Part shown: positions 54,277 through 63,694 of the stretch, piece after piece | Position numbering within the stretch: position 1 is the stretch's first letter | How the letters are laid out: each line of letters opens with the position of its first letter | Source of the DNA: Herbiconiux aconitum | Lineage (GTDB): Bacteria; Actinomycetota; Actinomycetes; Actinomycetales; Microbacteriaceae | Direction of reading: 5' to 3' | DNA length: 64,000 bases | Assembly (NCBI RefSeq): GCF_024979235.1 | Contig: NZ_JANLCM010000001.1 | Span: 310,001 to 374,000, forward strand | Program-made: the position numbers and the translations under genes | Notes under the pieces: model-generated | Database searches by the model: none | Told to the model about the DNA's origin: nothing | Seen by the model: only the letters and a program-made list of their open reading frames with translations

Positions 54277-55824
54277 CTAGCGGGGCTTTTCCATGGTCAT
54301 GAGTTTGAGAAGGGCTTCGGGACTGGCGTCCTCGATCGGCAGTTCACCGGTGATCCGTCCCTCGGAGAGGGCGTAGATGCGGTCGCAGATGCCGAGCAGC
54401 TCCGGCAGCTCCGAAGAGATGACGATGATGCCCTTGCCCGCCGCCGCGAGCTTGTTGATGATGCTGTAGATCTCGTACTTCGCGCCCACGTCGATGCCCC
54501 GGGTGGGCTCGTCGAGAATGAGCACGTCGGGGTCGGAGTAGATCCACTTCGAGAGCACGACCTTCTGCTGGTTTCCGCCCGAGAGCTTCCCGGTCTTCGA
54601 CAGCACGCTCGGAGCCTTGATGTTCATGCTCTTGCGGTACTCGTTCGCGACCTGGAACTCTTTGCCGTCGTCGACGATGCCGAAGCGTTCGAGTTTGTCG
54701 AGCGCCGCCATCGAGATGTTGCGCTTGATGTCGTCGATCAGGTTGAGCCCGTAGGTCTTGCGGTCTTCGGTGGCGTACGCCAATCCGTTCTGGATGGCCT
54801 CGGACACCGTGCGGGTCTTCACCTCTTTGCCGTCGATGAAGACGCGTCCCGAGATCTTCGTGCCGTAGGTGCGGCCGAACAGGCTCATCGCGAACTCGGT
54901 GCGCCCGGCGCCCATGAGCCCTGCGATGCCCACGATCTCGCCGCGACGCACGTTGAGGTTGACGGCATCCACCATGACCCGGGTGGAGTCCTGCGGGTGG
55001 TGCGCCGTCCAGTCCTCGACCCGGAGGATCTCTTCGCCGATGTGCGGCGTGTGGTCGGGGTAGCGGTGCTCTAGGTCGCGGCCCACCATGTCTTTGATGA
55101 TGCGCTCTTCGGTCACATCCGTCTTGGCGATGGTCTCGATGGTCTTGCCGTCGCGGATGACGGTGACCGTGTCGGCGACCTTCTTGATCTCGTTCAGCTT
55201 GTGACTGATGATGATCGACGTGATGCCCTGCTCCTTGAGGTGCAGGATGAGGTCGAGCAGGTGGTCGGAGTCCTCGTCGTTGAGCGCCGCGGTCGGCTCG
55301 TCGAGGATGAGGAGCTTCACCCGCTTGGAGAGAGCCTTCGCGATCTCCACCAGCTGCTGCTTGCCGACGCCGATGTCCATGATCTTCGCGGTCGGGTTCT
55401 CGCGCAGGCCCACGCGGGCGAGCAGCTTCGCCGCTTCGTGATTGGTCTTGTTCCAATCGATCAGCCCGAGCGCGCCCTTCTGCTCGTTGTTGAGGAAGAT
55501 GTTCTCGGCGATCGAGAGGAACGGGCTGAGCGCCAGCTCCTGGTGGATGATGACGATGCCCTTGGCCTCCGAGTCGCGGATGTCGCGGAACTCGACGGTT
55601 TCGCCCTCGAACACGATGTCGCCGTCATAGGTACCGTGCGGGTAGACCCCCGACAGCACCTTCATGAGGGTCGATTTGCCGGCGCCGTTCTCACCGCAGA
55701 TCGCGTGCACTTCACCGCGCTTGACGTCGACGGTCACGTTCTGAAGGGCTTTGACGCCCGGAAATGTCTTCGTGATGCTTCGCATCTCGAGGATGTTCGT
55801 TCTCGCCTGGATGTCATCCGTCAT
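54277..55824 (-). CDS. CUT2-family sugar ABC transporter ATPase (MmsA/XylG type), 515 aa
   Basis: Two fused ABC domains. The first has Walker [12 protein letters not shown] loop [10 protein letters not shown], signature [15 protein letters not shown] and Walker [12 protein letters not shown]. The second has the usual degenerate Walker A ([12 protein letters not shown]), signature [14 protein letters not shown] and Walker [17 protein letters not shown]. It powers uptake through the permease encoded just downstream. The binding protein gene is 119 bases upstream. Substrate is a monosaccharide, likely xylose, arabinose or galactose given the neighbours. Confidence 0.94.
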   Translation of the reverse strand: MTDDIQARTNILEMRSITKTFPGVKALQNVTVDVKRGEVHAICGENGAGKSTLMKVLSGVYPHGTYDGDIVFEGETVEFRDIRDSEAKGIVIIHQELALSPFLSIAENIFLNNEQKGALGLIDWNKTNHEAAKLLARVGLRENPTAKIMDIGVGKQQLVEIAKALSKRVKLLILDEPTAALNDEDSDHLLDLILHLKEQGITSIIISHKLNEIKKVADTVTVIRDGKTIETIAKTDVTEERIIKDMVGRDLEHRYPDHTPHIGEEILRVEDWTAHHPQDSTRVMVDAVNLNVRRGEIVGIAGLMGAGRTEFAMSLFGRTYGTKISGRVFIDGKEVKTRTVSEAIQNGLAYATEDRKTYGLNLIDDIKRNISMAALDKLERFGIVDDGKEFQVANEYRKSMNIKAPSVLSKTGKLSGGNQQKVVLSKWIYSDPDVLILDEPTRGIDVGAKYEIYSIINKLAAAGKGIIVISSELPELLGICDRIYALSEGRITGELPIEDASPEALLKLMTMEKPR

Positions 55825-55943
55825 GCGCGATTGCCTGCTTCCTTGCCAGTGGCCTGTACCTTACTCGCCGGGTGCTGACCCGGCACATCCGCCCCGCCCA
55901 CGCGTGCAGGCGGGGCGGGGCGGATGCCGTGGAGAAGGGCTGA

Positions 55944-57071
55944 CTAGCCCTTGATCTCGTCTTCGGTCCAGTAACCGGACTTGACCAGGACGTCGTTGAT
56001 GTTGTCCTTGACGACGATCTGCGACTCGAGCAGGTAGGAAGGAACGACCTTCACACCGTTGTCGTAGTCGGTGGTGTTGTTCGTCTCGGGCTCGTTGCCC
56101 TCCAGCAGAGCGGTCGCCATGTCGACGGCCACCTTCGCCAGGTTGCGGGTGTCCTTGAAGATCGTGGCGAACTGCTCACCGGACTCGATGGCCTTGACCG
56201 AGTCGAGCTCCGCGTCCTGACCCGAGATGGTGGGCCATTCAGCGCCGACCGAGTAACCGGCGTCGGTGAGAGCGGAGATGATGCCACGCGAGATGCCGTC
56301 ATAGGGCGAGAGCACCGCGTTGACCTTCGAGCCGTCGGAGTAGGTCGACGTCAGCAGGTTCTCCATGCGCTTCTGGGCGGTCTCGCCATCCCAGCGGAGC
56401 GTTGCAGCCTGCTCGAAGTCGGTCTGGCCGCTCTTCACGACGAGGGTTCCCTTGTCGATGAAGGGCTGGAGCGTGTCGATCGCACCATCCCAGAAGAAGG
56501 TCGCGTTGTTGTCGTCGGGCGAACCGGCGAACAGCTCGATGTTGAACGGGCCGGCGGGAGCACCGTCAGTCGGGGCGCCCTCGAGGTCGACCAGGCCCAG
56601 GCCGTTGAGCACCGAGTTGGCCTGCTGAACGCCGACCTTGTAGTTGTCGAACGACGCGTAGTAGTCGACGTTCTCGGTGTCGCGGATGAGGCGGTCGTAG
56701 GCGATGACGGGGATGTCGTTGTCGGCGGCCTCCTGCAGCACGCTGGTGAGCGTGGTGCCGTCGATCGACGCCACGATGAGTGCCTTGGCGCCCTTCGTGA
56801 TCATGTTCTCGATCTGCGAGACCTGCGTGGGGATGTCGTCTTCCGCGTACTGCAGGTCGACGGTGTATCCGGCGTCTTCCAGCTGCGACTTGACAGCGTC
56901 GCCGTCCTGGATCCAGCGCTCGGAGGACTTGGTCGGCATCGCGACGCCGATCAGGCCGCCGTCTCCGCCGCCGGCGCTGTCTTCGGTGCTCGTTCCTCCG
57001 CTGGCGCACGCTGCGAGGCTGACCATCAGTGCACCCGCGGCGACTCCCGCGAGCAGTGTCTTGATCTTCAC
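55944..57071 (-). CDS. Sugar-binding lipoprotein (ChvE/XylF type), 375 aa
   Basis: Signal peptide with lipobox SLAACAS, so lipid-anchored outside the membrane. The mature part is a type I periplasmic-binding fold: [41 protein letters not shown] and [20 protein letters not shown] match the ChvE / multiple-sugar-binding subgroup. It delivers sugar to the transporter encoded downstream. GTG 57071 has GAAAGGAA upstream. It follows the AraD-like gene after 44 bases, so araD-like, binding protein, ATPase and permease form one operon. Confidence 0.92.
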   Translation of the reverse strand: MKIKTLLAGVAAGALMVSLAACASGGTSTEDSAGGGDGGLIGVAMPTKSSERWIQDGDAVKSQLEDAGYTVDLQYAEDDIPTQVSQIENMITKGAKALIVASIDGTTLTSVLQEAADNDIPVIAYDRLIRDTENVDYYASFDNYKVGVQQANSVLNGLGLVDLEGAPTDGAPAGPFNIELFAGSPDDNNATFFWDGAIDTLQPFIDKGTLVVKSGQTDFEQAATLRWDGETAQKRMENLLTSTYSDGSKVNAVLSPYDGISRGIISALTDAGYSVGAEWPTISGQDAELDSVKAIESGEQFATIFKDTRNLAKVAVDMATALLEGNEPETNNTTDYDNGVKVVPSYLLESQIVVKDNINDVLVKSGYWTEDEIKG

Positions 57072-57115
57072 TGTGTTTCCTTTCGTATTTCTGTGAGGGA
57101 CTTCTTCGTCTTGGG

Positions 57116-57802
57116 TCAAGGTGAGAGTTGTGAGGCGAGCCGGTAGCGCTCGTCGAGCGCGTCCTGCGCGATGGGGATCGGCTCGCCGAGCTGGCGGGCC
57201 AGGTGTACGGCCCGGGCGGCGTCTTCGACCAGCACGGCCGAGCGCACGGCGCTGCGCGCATCCGGACCGATGGTGAAAGGGCCGTGGTTCTGCATCAGCA
57301 CGGCGGGCGAGCGATGACCGCTCAAGGTCTCCACGATGCCGCGGCCGATCGCGTCGTCGCCGATCACGGCGAAGGGACCGACCGGGATCTCGCCGCCGAA
57401 CTCGGCCGCGATGGCGGTCGTGACGCAGGGGATCGGCTCACCGCGGGTGGCCCATGCGACGGCGTAGGGCGAGTGCGTGTGCACGACGCCGCCGACCTCG
57501 GGCATGTTCCGGTAGACGTAGGCGTGCGCGGCGGTGTCGCTCGACGGCGTACGCGAGGCGCCCGGGGTGCCCTGCACCACGGTGCCGTCGAGGTCGCAGA
57601 GGATCATGTTCTCGGGTGCGAGCTGCTCGTAGGAGACGCCGGAGGGCTTGATCACGAAGAGGTCGGCGCCGGCCACCCGGCCGGAGACGTTTCCGCCCGT
57701 CCACACCACGAGCCCGTAGTTCATGAGCTCGGCGTGCAAGTTCGCGATCTCGGCGCGGAGGCGGGCGATGCCCACCTCGAGCTCCGGCCCGAAGCCGCTC
57801 AC
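57116..57802 (-). CDS. araD: Class II aldolase family: L-ribulose-5-phosphate 4-epimerase-like, 228 aa
   Basis: The metal-binding His residues lie in [13 protein letters not shown] and [36 protein letters not shown] and [15 protein letters not shown] are typical of AraD. It would convert L-ribulose 5-phosphate to D-xylulose 5-phosphate; close relatives (fuculose aldolase and others) share the fold, so the symbol is likely but not certain. GTG 57802 with CAGGGG upstream is preferred to the ORF start at 57916, which would lie within the operators. It is the first gene of the transporter operon. No araA or araB is in the window. Confidence 0.85.
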   Translation of the reverse strand: MSGFGPELEVGIARLRAEIANLHAELMNYGLVVWTGGNVSGRVAGADLFVIKPSGVSYEQLAPENMILCDLDGTVVQGTPGASRTPSSDTAAHAYVYRNMPEVGGVVHTHSPYAVAWATRGEPIPCVTTAIAAEFGGEIPVGPFAVIGDDAIGRGIVETLSGHRSPAVLMQNHGPFTIGPDARSAVRSAVLVEDAARAVHLARQLGEPIPIAQDALDERYRLASQLSP

Positions 57803-57866
57803 CGCAATGCCCCTGGCATCGGCTGGCTGCTCGTCGTCACGCGACTGACTCCTTTGTCTCTCTGAG

Positions 57867-57904
57867 TGTGACCGTTCACATTCGGTCTGATGTGAACGGT
57901 CACA
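57867..57904. promoter_or_regulatory. Paired LacI-type operators upstream of araD operon
   Basis: TGTGACCGTTCACA (57867-57880) and TGTGAACGGTCACA (57891-57904) are each imperfect palindromes and exact reverse complements of one another, 24 bases centre to centre. They lie between the araD start and the LacI stop. Matching sites flank the LacI gene, so the LacI-type regulator at 57995-59029 is the likely binder. Confidence 0.8.
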
Positions 57905-57994
57905 TCGGATCATCATGTTAGTCCCACAAGGGATTACCGTGTCAACCCGGAAAGATATCGGTTCGGTAACCGAGCCTCCGGTCGAAAGCGGCGA

Positions 57995-59029
57995 TCAGGC
58001 GGCGGGAGGCGCCGTCGATCGGCGGACGACCAGCGTCGGGATGACCGAACCGGGCGCCTCCGCCCCCTCCGGAGCGTCATCCTGGCCGATCAGCAGCGCC
58101 ACGCACCGGCGCCCGAGTTCCGCGAAATCCTGGCGCACCGTCGTCAACGGCGGCCAGAAATGGGCGGCCTCCGGGATGTCGTCGAAACCCACGACGCTGA
58201 CGTCGCGCGGCACGTCGAGCCCGACGTCGTGAATGGCGTGTATGAGCCCCAACGCCATCTGGTCGTTCGACGAGAAGATGGCGGTGAAATCGCGCACGCG
58301 GAGCAGTTCGAGGCCCGCGTGATAGCCGAACTCCGCGGTCCAGTCGCCGAGGATCGGTGCCGTCGTGGGCACGTCCTGGTCGCTCATCTCGCGCAGGAAC
58401 CCCTCCATCCGGGCCTCCGCCTCGATCCAGTCTTGGGGGCCGGCGAGGTGGTAGATGCCGCGGTGGCCGAGTTCGATCAGGTGCCGGGTGATCATCCGGG
58501 CGCCCGTCATCTGGTCGACCGACAGGGCGTGGTCGTTCAGCCGCCCGGTCGTCTGCAGCGTCACGAACGGCAGGTCGAGCTGCATCTCGGCGAGGGTGTC
58601 GAACACGCGCACCTGCGGCGCGATCACCACGATCCCCTCCACCGCCTGGTCGAGCAGGTGGGTGATCGCCCGGGCGATCGACGGTGAATCGGCGCCTTCG
58701 GCGTTCGCGGTGACCACGAGGTAGCCCTGCAGAACGGCGGCCTCCTCGATGGCCTGGATGCTCGACGCCGGCCCGTATTCCGACCGCGAGGAGGTGAGCA
58801 CCCCGATGGTTCGCGACCGGCTGGTGACGAGGGCTCTCGCCGCGCGGTTCGGGCGGTACTGCAGCTCACTCATCACCTCGAGCACGCGGCTCTTGGTTTC
58901 TTCGCGGATGCTCGGGTGATCGTTCAGCACCCGGGAGACCGTCTGATGCGAGACCCCGGCCAATTTCGCGACGTCGCGGATGCTCGGGGCACGGGGCCGC
59001 TTCGCCTCGGAAGGGGGTTCGAAGGTCAC
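57995..59029 (-). CDS. LacI-family transcriptional regulator, 344 aa
   Basis: The LacI HTH (SIRDVAKLAGVSHQTVSRVL, then NDHPSIREETKSRVLEVM) lies at the N terminus, followed by the hinge (LQYRPNRAARALVTSRSRTIGVL) and a sugar-binding core. It likely represses the araD-transporter operon downstream and itself. I start at GTG 59029, 15 residues before the HTH, rather than GTG 59065, because an operator-like palindrome covers 59053-59066. The inducer is probably the sugar imported by the transporter or its phosphate. Confidence 0.9.
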   Translation of the reverse strand: MTFEPPSEAKRPRAPSIRDVAKLAGVSHQTVSRVLNDHPSIREETKSRVLEVMSELQYRPNRAARALVTSRSRTIGVLTSSRSEYGPASSIQAIEEAAVLQGYLVVTANAEGADSPSIARAITHLLDQAVEGIVVIAPQVRVFDTLAEMQLDLPFVTLQTTGRLNDHALSVDQMTGARMITRHLIELGHRGIYHLAGPQDWIEAEARMEGFLREMSDQDVPTTAPILGDWTAEFGYHAGLELLRVRDFTAIFSSNDQMALGLIHAIHDVGLDVPRDVSVVGFDDIPEAAHFWPPLTTVRQDFAELGRRCVALLIGQDDAPEGAEAPGSVIPTLVVRRSTAPPAA

Positions 59030-59052
59030 GTATCCGCTCGCATCAATGCCGG

Positions 59053-59066
59053 TGTGCACGTTCACA
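59053..59066. promoter_or_regulatory. Operator-like palindrome in front of the LacI gene
   Basis: TGTGCACGTTCACA differs from the araD operators by single bases (TGTGAACGTTCACA-type). It lies 24 bases before the chosen LacI start and suggests autoregulation. Confidence 0.7.
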
Positions 59067-59120
59067 CAGCGTGGACGCAGTTACATTATGCACACTTCGG
59101 CCGCCGAGGCGTGGCGGAGA

Positions 59121-59166
59121 ATGTGACTGTCACACGACGCTTTCACACGTCGAGTGACAGTCACAT
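59121..59166. promoter_or_regulatory. Large inverted repeat built of two operator-like sites
   Basis: TGTGACTGTCACA (59122-59134) and AGTGACAGTCACA (59153-59165) are themselves palindromes and together form a larger stem (18 of 19 positions paired) around a 9-base loop. It lies in the 147 bases between the GNAT-like gene end and the LacI start. It may be a double operator, a terminator of the upstream gene, or both. Confidence 0.65.
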
Positions 59167-59176
59167 CCGGGCGATG

Positions 59177-59689
59177 TCACCGCGAACCGGCGGTGGTCAT
59201 CACCTGACTCGCCCGAACCGGACGAGTCGAGAAGGTGACCCGATCGCCCGATCCGTCGTCGGTGCGAACGGTGAGCCCGGCCGCCTCGGCGGCGAGGCCA
59301 CGCCAGGCGAGCGCCCGCTCGACCGCAGGGTCGTCGCGGCGATCACGGTCGTACTCGACCACGAAGTCGGGAGCGAGGATGGCGCCCGCTTCGGCGAACT
59401 GCCGATGGGCCGAACGGATCAGTGCAGCGCCCCAGATTTCGGGGTGCGGCAGCGAGGCGTCGACCGCCAGGCACCGGAGCTCCACGGGGTGCACCGAGCC
59501 GACCGGACCCCACCAGACACCGCGGGCGACCGGCCGGTCGTCGACGAATGCGAGCCAGGTCCAGTCGCGCCGCAGCGTGCCCGCGGCAAGACCACGACCG
59601 AACTGCAGTGCGTCGATCCAGTGAACGGGATCGGGATTGAGGAATTCGAGAAGCGCCCGATCATGGGCGCGACTGATAGATGTGAACAC
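59177..59689 (-). CDS. Hypothetical protein, possible GNAT relative, 170 aa
   Basis: I do not recognise it with confidence. The pattern WTWLAFVDDRPVARGVWW, then HPVELRCLAVDASLPHPE and AALIRSAHRQFAEAGA, looks like a GNAT fold, but no clear acetyl-CoA loop (RxxGxG/A) is present. It is soluble with no signal. GTG 59689 has a weak ribosome binding site. It lies upstream of the LacI gene on the same strand, separated by the large inverted repeat. Confidence 0.55.
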   Translation of the reverse strand: MFTSISRAHDRALLEFLNPDPVHWIDALQFGRGLAAGTLRRDWTWLAFVDDRPVARGVWWGPVGSVHPVELRCLAVDASLPHPEIWGAALIRSAHRQFAEAGAILAPDFVVEYDRDRRDDPAVERALAWRGLAAEAAGLTVRTDDGSGDRVTFSTRPVRASQVMTTAGSR

Positions 59690-60020
59690 GAGAAGACTTC
59701 TTCCATTGAGATGACCAGCGAGGAGGTGCTGACTCGGCGCGGAGGGCGCAGGAGGCGCCGGGCGCGGATGGCGCGGTGCGCGGAGTCAGTACGCGCCCGG
59801 CGAGGGGGCGCTTTCTGGCGGAGAGCCAGGCGGGCAGTCGAGAAGGACTAGCCTGCGAAGCTCCGGATCGGGGAAAGCGCCGGCATGATGGAAATCATGG
59901 AGCTCACTTCCCTTCTCAATCTCAAGGCGACAGTCTGTCGCGGTTTCTGAGATTAGCGGGCGGCGCAGCATGGGCGCAACCCTTTTCGGGGAATCCGATC
60001 GACGGATTCCCCGAAGCCGG
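59690..60020. other. 331 bases without a supported gene; one hairpin
   Basis: No open frame here has a convincing start and protein. The only structure is a hairpin at 59985-60015: TTCGGGGAATCCG and its exact complement around ATCGA, six bases past the MFS stop, probably a terminator of the MFS gene. A 21-codon frame at 59886 (plus) and a 16-codon frame on the minus strand after AGAAGGGAAG are too short to support. Confidence 0.6.
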
Positions 60021-61562
60021 TCAGTGGCCGCCTGGCGCTCCCGTGCGGCGGGGCAGCGTGAACACCAGCAGGAAGGCGAGCACGGCGAAGCCGACGCTGA
60101 CTGCCATGGCGGATGTCGCACTGGCTCCGAATCCGGTGGCGACCGCATCCGGGGTCTGACCGCTGATCACCAAGGTGCCGAAGAAGACGCTGCCGATCAC
60201 CGCGATTCCCACGGCGCTCCCGACCCGTTGCATGGCGCTGATGACGCCGCTCGCGGCCCCCGCTTCCGAGCGGTCGACGGTTGCCACGATGAATTGGGCG
60301 TTCGGGGCGATGAACAGGCCGTTGCCGAGGCCGGCGATCAGCAGCGGAGCGATCAGCTCCCAGTTCGTGAGGTCGGAGGGGTCGGTGAGCAAGAACACCA
60401 GCCAGACCCAGGCGAGGCCCACGGCCACGGCGGCCGTGCCGATCACGAGCACCCGGCGGCCGAGCAGCTGGGCGAGCCGGCCGCTCTGCGAGGATCCGAC
60501 GATCGAGCCGATGGCGAACGGGATGGAGACGACTCCCGACTCCAGGGCCGTGTGGCCGAGCCCGGCCTGCCAGAGGATAGAGATGGTGAAGAAGATGCTC
60601 GTGAAGGCGGCGAAGTACACCAGGGCGAGGATGACGCCGCCCGTGAAGGAGGCGTGCCGGAACAGACGCGGAGGAACCAAAGGGCTGCGGCCGCGCTTGG
60701 CGTAGGCCACCTCCCAGGCTCCGAAGGCCACGATCAGGAGAGCGCCGGCGCCGAGCGAGAGGAAGGTCCAGAGCGGCCAGCCCTCGTCTTCCCCCTGGAT
60801 GAGCGGCACCAGCAGAGCCACCAACCCCGCTGAGACGAGCACCAGCCCGAGCCAGTCGATGCCGGCCTTGACCGGTGAGGCCGACGCCGCCGGCCCGTTG
60901 ATCGACGTGGACACCGCATCCGATTCCCGGCGACCGGGCAGCAGGATGGCGGCGGCGATCAACGTGGCGATTCCGATGGGCAGGTTCACGCCGAACACCA
61001 GACGCCACCCGTTCTCGGCACCGAAGGCCTCGATGATGAGTCCGCCCACGATCGGGCCGAGAGCCGACGAGACACCGATGACGGCGCCCATGATGGCGAA
61101 GGCCTTGCCGCGCGAACGGAACGGGAACAGCAGTTGGATGTATGCCGTGACCGCGGGAACGAACATGCCGCCGGCCAGACCCTGCACGATGCGCGACACC
61201 ACGAGCTGCAGGTCGTTCTGCGAGAGCCCGCAGGCCAGGCTCGCGACGGTGAACAGGGCGACACCGGTGAAGAAGACCCACTTGTGGCCGATCCGGTCGC
61301 CGATCCGACCCGCCGGGATGAGGGCAAGGCCGAACGCCAGAGCGTAGCCCGAGATGATCCACGAGAGCGTCGCCTCGGAGGCGTCGATCGAGGTGCGGAT
61401 GCTCGGCAGCGCGACGTTCACGATGGTCGTGTCGAGCAGCGCGATGAACATGCCGGCCAGCAACACGATCAGGGCTTGCCACGCGCGCCGCGGAATCGCG
61501 GGCGCCGTCGGGGCGCTCGGGGTGCTCGAGGCGCTCGGGATGGGACGTGCTTCGTCAGTCAT
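60021..61562 (-). CDS. DHA2-type MFS drug efflux transporter (14 TM), 513 aa
   Basis: The family motif LDTTIVNVALPSI is in helix 1, GRIGDRIGHKWVF is MFS motif A, and RIVQGLAGGMFVPAVTAY lies in helix 4; about 14 hydrophobic segments fit the DHA2/EmrB-like group. It should be a proton-driven exporter of drugs or other small molecules. ATG 61562 overlaps the PadR stop by eight bases, so regulator and pump are one unit and the regulator likely controls both. Confidence 0.93.
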   Translation of the reverse strand: MTDEARPIPSASSTPSAPTAPAIPRRAWQALIVLLAGMFIALLDTTIVNVALPSIRTSIDASEATLSWIISGYALAFGLALIPAGRIGDRIGHKWVFFTGVALFTVASLACGLSQNDLQLVVSRIVQGLAGGMFVPAVTAYIQLLFPFRSRGKAFAIMGAVIGVSSALGPIVGGLIIEAFGAENGWRLVFGVNLPIGIATLIAAAILLPGRRESDAVSTSINGPAASASPVKAGIDWLGLVLVSAGLVALLVPLIQGEDEGWPLWTFLSLGAGALLIVAFGAWEVAYAKRGRSPLVPPRLFRHASFTGGVILALVYFAAFTSIFFTISILWQAGLGHTALESGVVSIPFAIGSIVGSSQSGRLAQLLGRRVLVIGTAAVAVGLAWVWLVFLLTDPSDLTNWELIAPLLIAGLGNGLFIAPNAQFIVATVDRSEAGAASGVISAMQRVGSAVGIAVIGSVFFGTLVISGQTPDAVATGFGASATSAMAVSVGFAVLAFLLVFTLPRRTGAPGGH

Positions 61563-62127
61563 GTGCGTGGGCCTTTCGCGCCTGTTCGTCGGCGATGATG
61601 TCGGGGAGGAGGGAGAGCAGGTGTTCGTGCGAGTCGACCTCGGCGCTCAGCCGGTCGACCCGGTGCTGCATCACCCAGGCCTCGGCGCGCGAGAGGTAGG
61701 GAGCGGCGGCGCGGGCCAGGAATTCCTGTTCGGAGAGCTTGGTGCGCAAGGCGAGCATCCGGGTCTCGATCACGAGAGGCAGTGCGTCGAGCGTGCCGGG
61801 GTCGAGTCTCGCCATCGCCAGGTCGAACGGATCGTTGCGGAAGTCGACCGTGCTGAGACCGGTTTCGCGCAGGGTCGCGAGCGCGCGCCGACCCTCTGCC
61901 GTGATCTCGAACACCTGCCGCTCGGGATACGACCCCTCGCGCTCGACCCTCACCTCCTCGATCAGCCCTTCGTTGGCCAATCGTTTGATGGCGCCGTAGA
62001 GCGAGCCGACCGACACATCCGTCCAGAGATGGATGCGTTCCTCCTCGGCCAGCAGCCGCAGCTGGTGGCCGTGCATCGGGCCCGCGGAGTCGAGGCTTCC
62101 GAGAATGAAGAGTCGAATGGATGACAC
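61555..62127 (-). CDS. PadR-family transcriptional regulator, 190 aa
   Basis: The N-terminal winged helix reads IRLFILGSLDSAGPMHGHQL, with VSVGSLYGAIKRLANEGLI and ERQVFEITAEGRRAL, the PadR signature; the C-terminal helices form the dimer domain (PadR/Vir-like). It is upstream of and overlaps the MFS pump gene, the usual arrangement for a ligand-responsive repressor of an efflux pump. GTG 62127 start. It diverges from xylB across 133 bases. Confidence 0.9.
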   Translation of the reverse strand: MSSIRLFILGSLDSAGPMHGHQLRLLAEEERIHLWTDVSVGSLYGAIKRLANEGLIEEVRVEREGSYPERQVFEITAEGRRALATLRETGLSTVDFRNDPFDLAMARLDPGTLDALPLVIETRMLALRTKLSEQEFLARAAAPYLSRAEAWVMQHRVDRLSAEVDSHEHLLSLLPDIIADEQARKAHAHD

Positions 62128-62260
62128 GCGACTACTCTCGCATGACTAGTTGCGTGACGTCAACCGAGCCCGCTCTTTTGCGTGGGCGCGGGCCGTGAAA
62201 TATGTTGTCACTGAGAACTTTTAGTCCGCCCGCATCGCTCAGGCCCCAGGAGACACACCA

Positions 62261-63694
62261 ATGACGCTCGTCGCCGGAATCGACTCGTCCACCCAGAGCT
62301 GCAAGGTCGCCATCCGTGACCTCGCGACCGGGGAGCTGGTGCGCCAGGGCCGCGCGGCCCATCCGTCGGGCACCGAGGTCGATCCGCAGGCCTGGTGGGA
62401 GGCGTTGGGCTCCGCGATCGCCGACGCCGGCGGCTTCGACGACGTGGCGGCCGTGTCGATCGCGGGGCAGCAGCACGGCATGGTGGTGCTGGATGCCGCG
62501 GGAGAGGTCATCCGCCCCGCCCTGCTCTGGAACGACACCCGTTCCGCGGGGGCCGCGGCCGAGCTCATCGCCGAGTTCGGGGCAGCCGCACTCGCCGCCC
62601 GCACCGGATCGGTGCCGGTCGCGTCGTTCACCGCCACGAAGCTGCGGTGGCTGCGGGATGCCGAGCCCTCTGCCGCCGACCGCGTCGCCGCCGTCGCGCT
62701 CCCCCACGACTGGCTGACCTGGCGCCTGCGCGGCTTCGGGCCGGCATCCGCGAGCCCGCTCGGGCCGGTGCTCGACGAGCTCGTGACCGATCGCTCGGAT
62801 GCGAGCGGCACCTCCTACTGGAACCCGACCGCGGGCGCCTACGACCACGAGCTGCTCGTGGCCGCCCTCGGTCATGATGCCGTGCTGCCCCGGGTTCTCG
62901 GGCCGGCAGAGTCGGCGGGCACGACCGTCGCACTCTCCGCTCCCGGGCTGCCCACCCTTCCGGCCGGAATCGTGGTGGGGCCCGGCGCCGGCGACAACGC
63001 CGGAGCGGCACTCGGACTCGGCGCCACCGAAGGCGATGTCGTGGTGTCGATCGGCACGAGCGGCACGGTCTTCGCCGTCACGGGCGAACCGTCGGCCGAC
63101 GAGAGCGGCACGGTCGCCGGGTTCGCGGATGCCTCGGGCGCGTTTCTTCCGCTGGTCGCCACGCTGAACGCGGCGCGCATCCTCGACGCCACCGCAGCGC
63201 TGCTCGGAGTCGACCACGACACGCTCGGGTCGCTCGCGCTCGCCGCGGCGCCGGGCGCCGACGGACTCGTGCTGCAGCCCTACTTCGAGGGCGAGCGCAC
63301 GCCGAACCTGCCGGACGCCACCGCGACCCTGTTCGGCATGACCCTCGCCTCGACCACCCGCGAGGGCCTCGCACGCGCCGCCATCGAGGGACTGCTCTGC
63401 GGTCTCGCCGACGGGCTCGACGCGCTGCGCCGGGTGGGCGTCGAGCCGTCGCGCATCCTGTTGATCGGCGGAGCGGCGATGAATCCCGCCGTGCAGGCGA
63501 TCGCGGCCCAGGTGTTCGATGTGCCGGTGACCGTGCCCGAGCCCGGGGAGTACGTGGCCGACGGCGCCGCCGTGCAGGCCGGCTGGGCGTTCAGCGGCAC
63601 CCGCCCGACGTGGGGCGTCTCGGTGGCGGCGTCGCCCGCTGCCGACTTCCGCTCCGTCATCCGCGAGCAGTACGCGGCGCGCGCCGCGCGCTAG
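62261..63694 (+). CDS. xylB: Xylulokinase, 477 aa
   Basis: FGGY-family kinase that makes D-xylulose 5-phosphate. [17 protein letters not shown] is the N-terminal phosphate-binding loop, [13 protein letters not shown] carries the xylulokinase-specific MxHG motif region, and [15 protein letters not shown] and [14 protein letters not shown] are conserved. The second signature is [21 protein letters not shown]. Full length. CAGGAG lies nine bases before ATG 62261. Its product is the substrate of phosphoketolase in this window. It abuts the end of a CUT1 permease gene on the other strand with no gap. Confidence 0.95.
   Translation: MTLVAGIDSSTQSCKVAIRDLATGELVRQGRAAHPSGTEVDPQAWWEALGSAIADAGGFDDVAAVSIAGQQHGMVVLDAAGEVIRPALLWNDTRSAGAAAELIAEFGAAALAARTGSVPVASFTATKLRWLRDAEPSAADRVAAVALPHDWLTWRLRGFGPASASPLGPVLDELVTDRSDASGTSYWNPTAGAYDHELLVAALGHDAVLPRVLGPAESAGTTVALSAPGLPTLPAGIVVGPGAGDNAGAALGLGATEGDVVVSIGTSGTVFAVTGEPSADESGTVAGFADASGAFLPLVATLNAARILDATAALLGVDHDTLGSLALAAAPGADGLVLQPYFEGERTPNLPDATATLFGMTLASTTREGLARAAIEGLLCGLADGLDALRRVGVEPSRILLIGGAAMNPAVQAIAAQVFDVPVTVPEPGEYVADGAAVQAGWAFSGTRPTWGVSVAASPAADFRSVIREQYAARAAR

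Noticed and set aside
59886..59952. 21-codon leader peptide
   Set aside because: Too short, no downstream gene on that strand within range, no attenuator-like structure.
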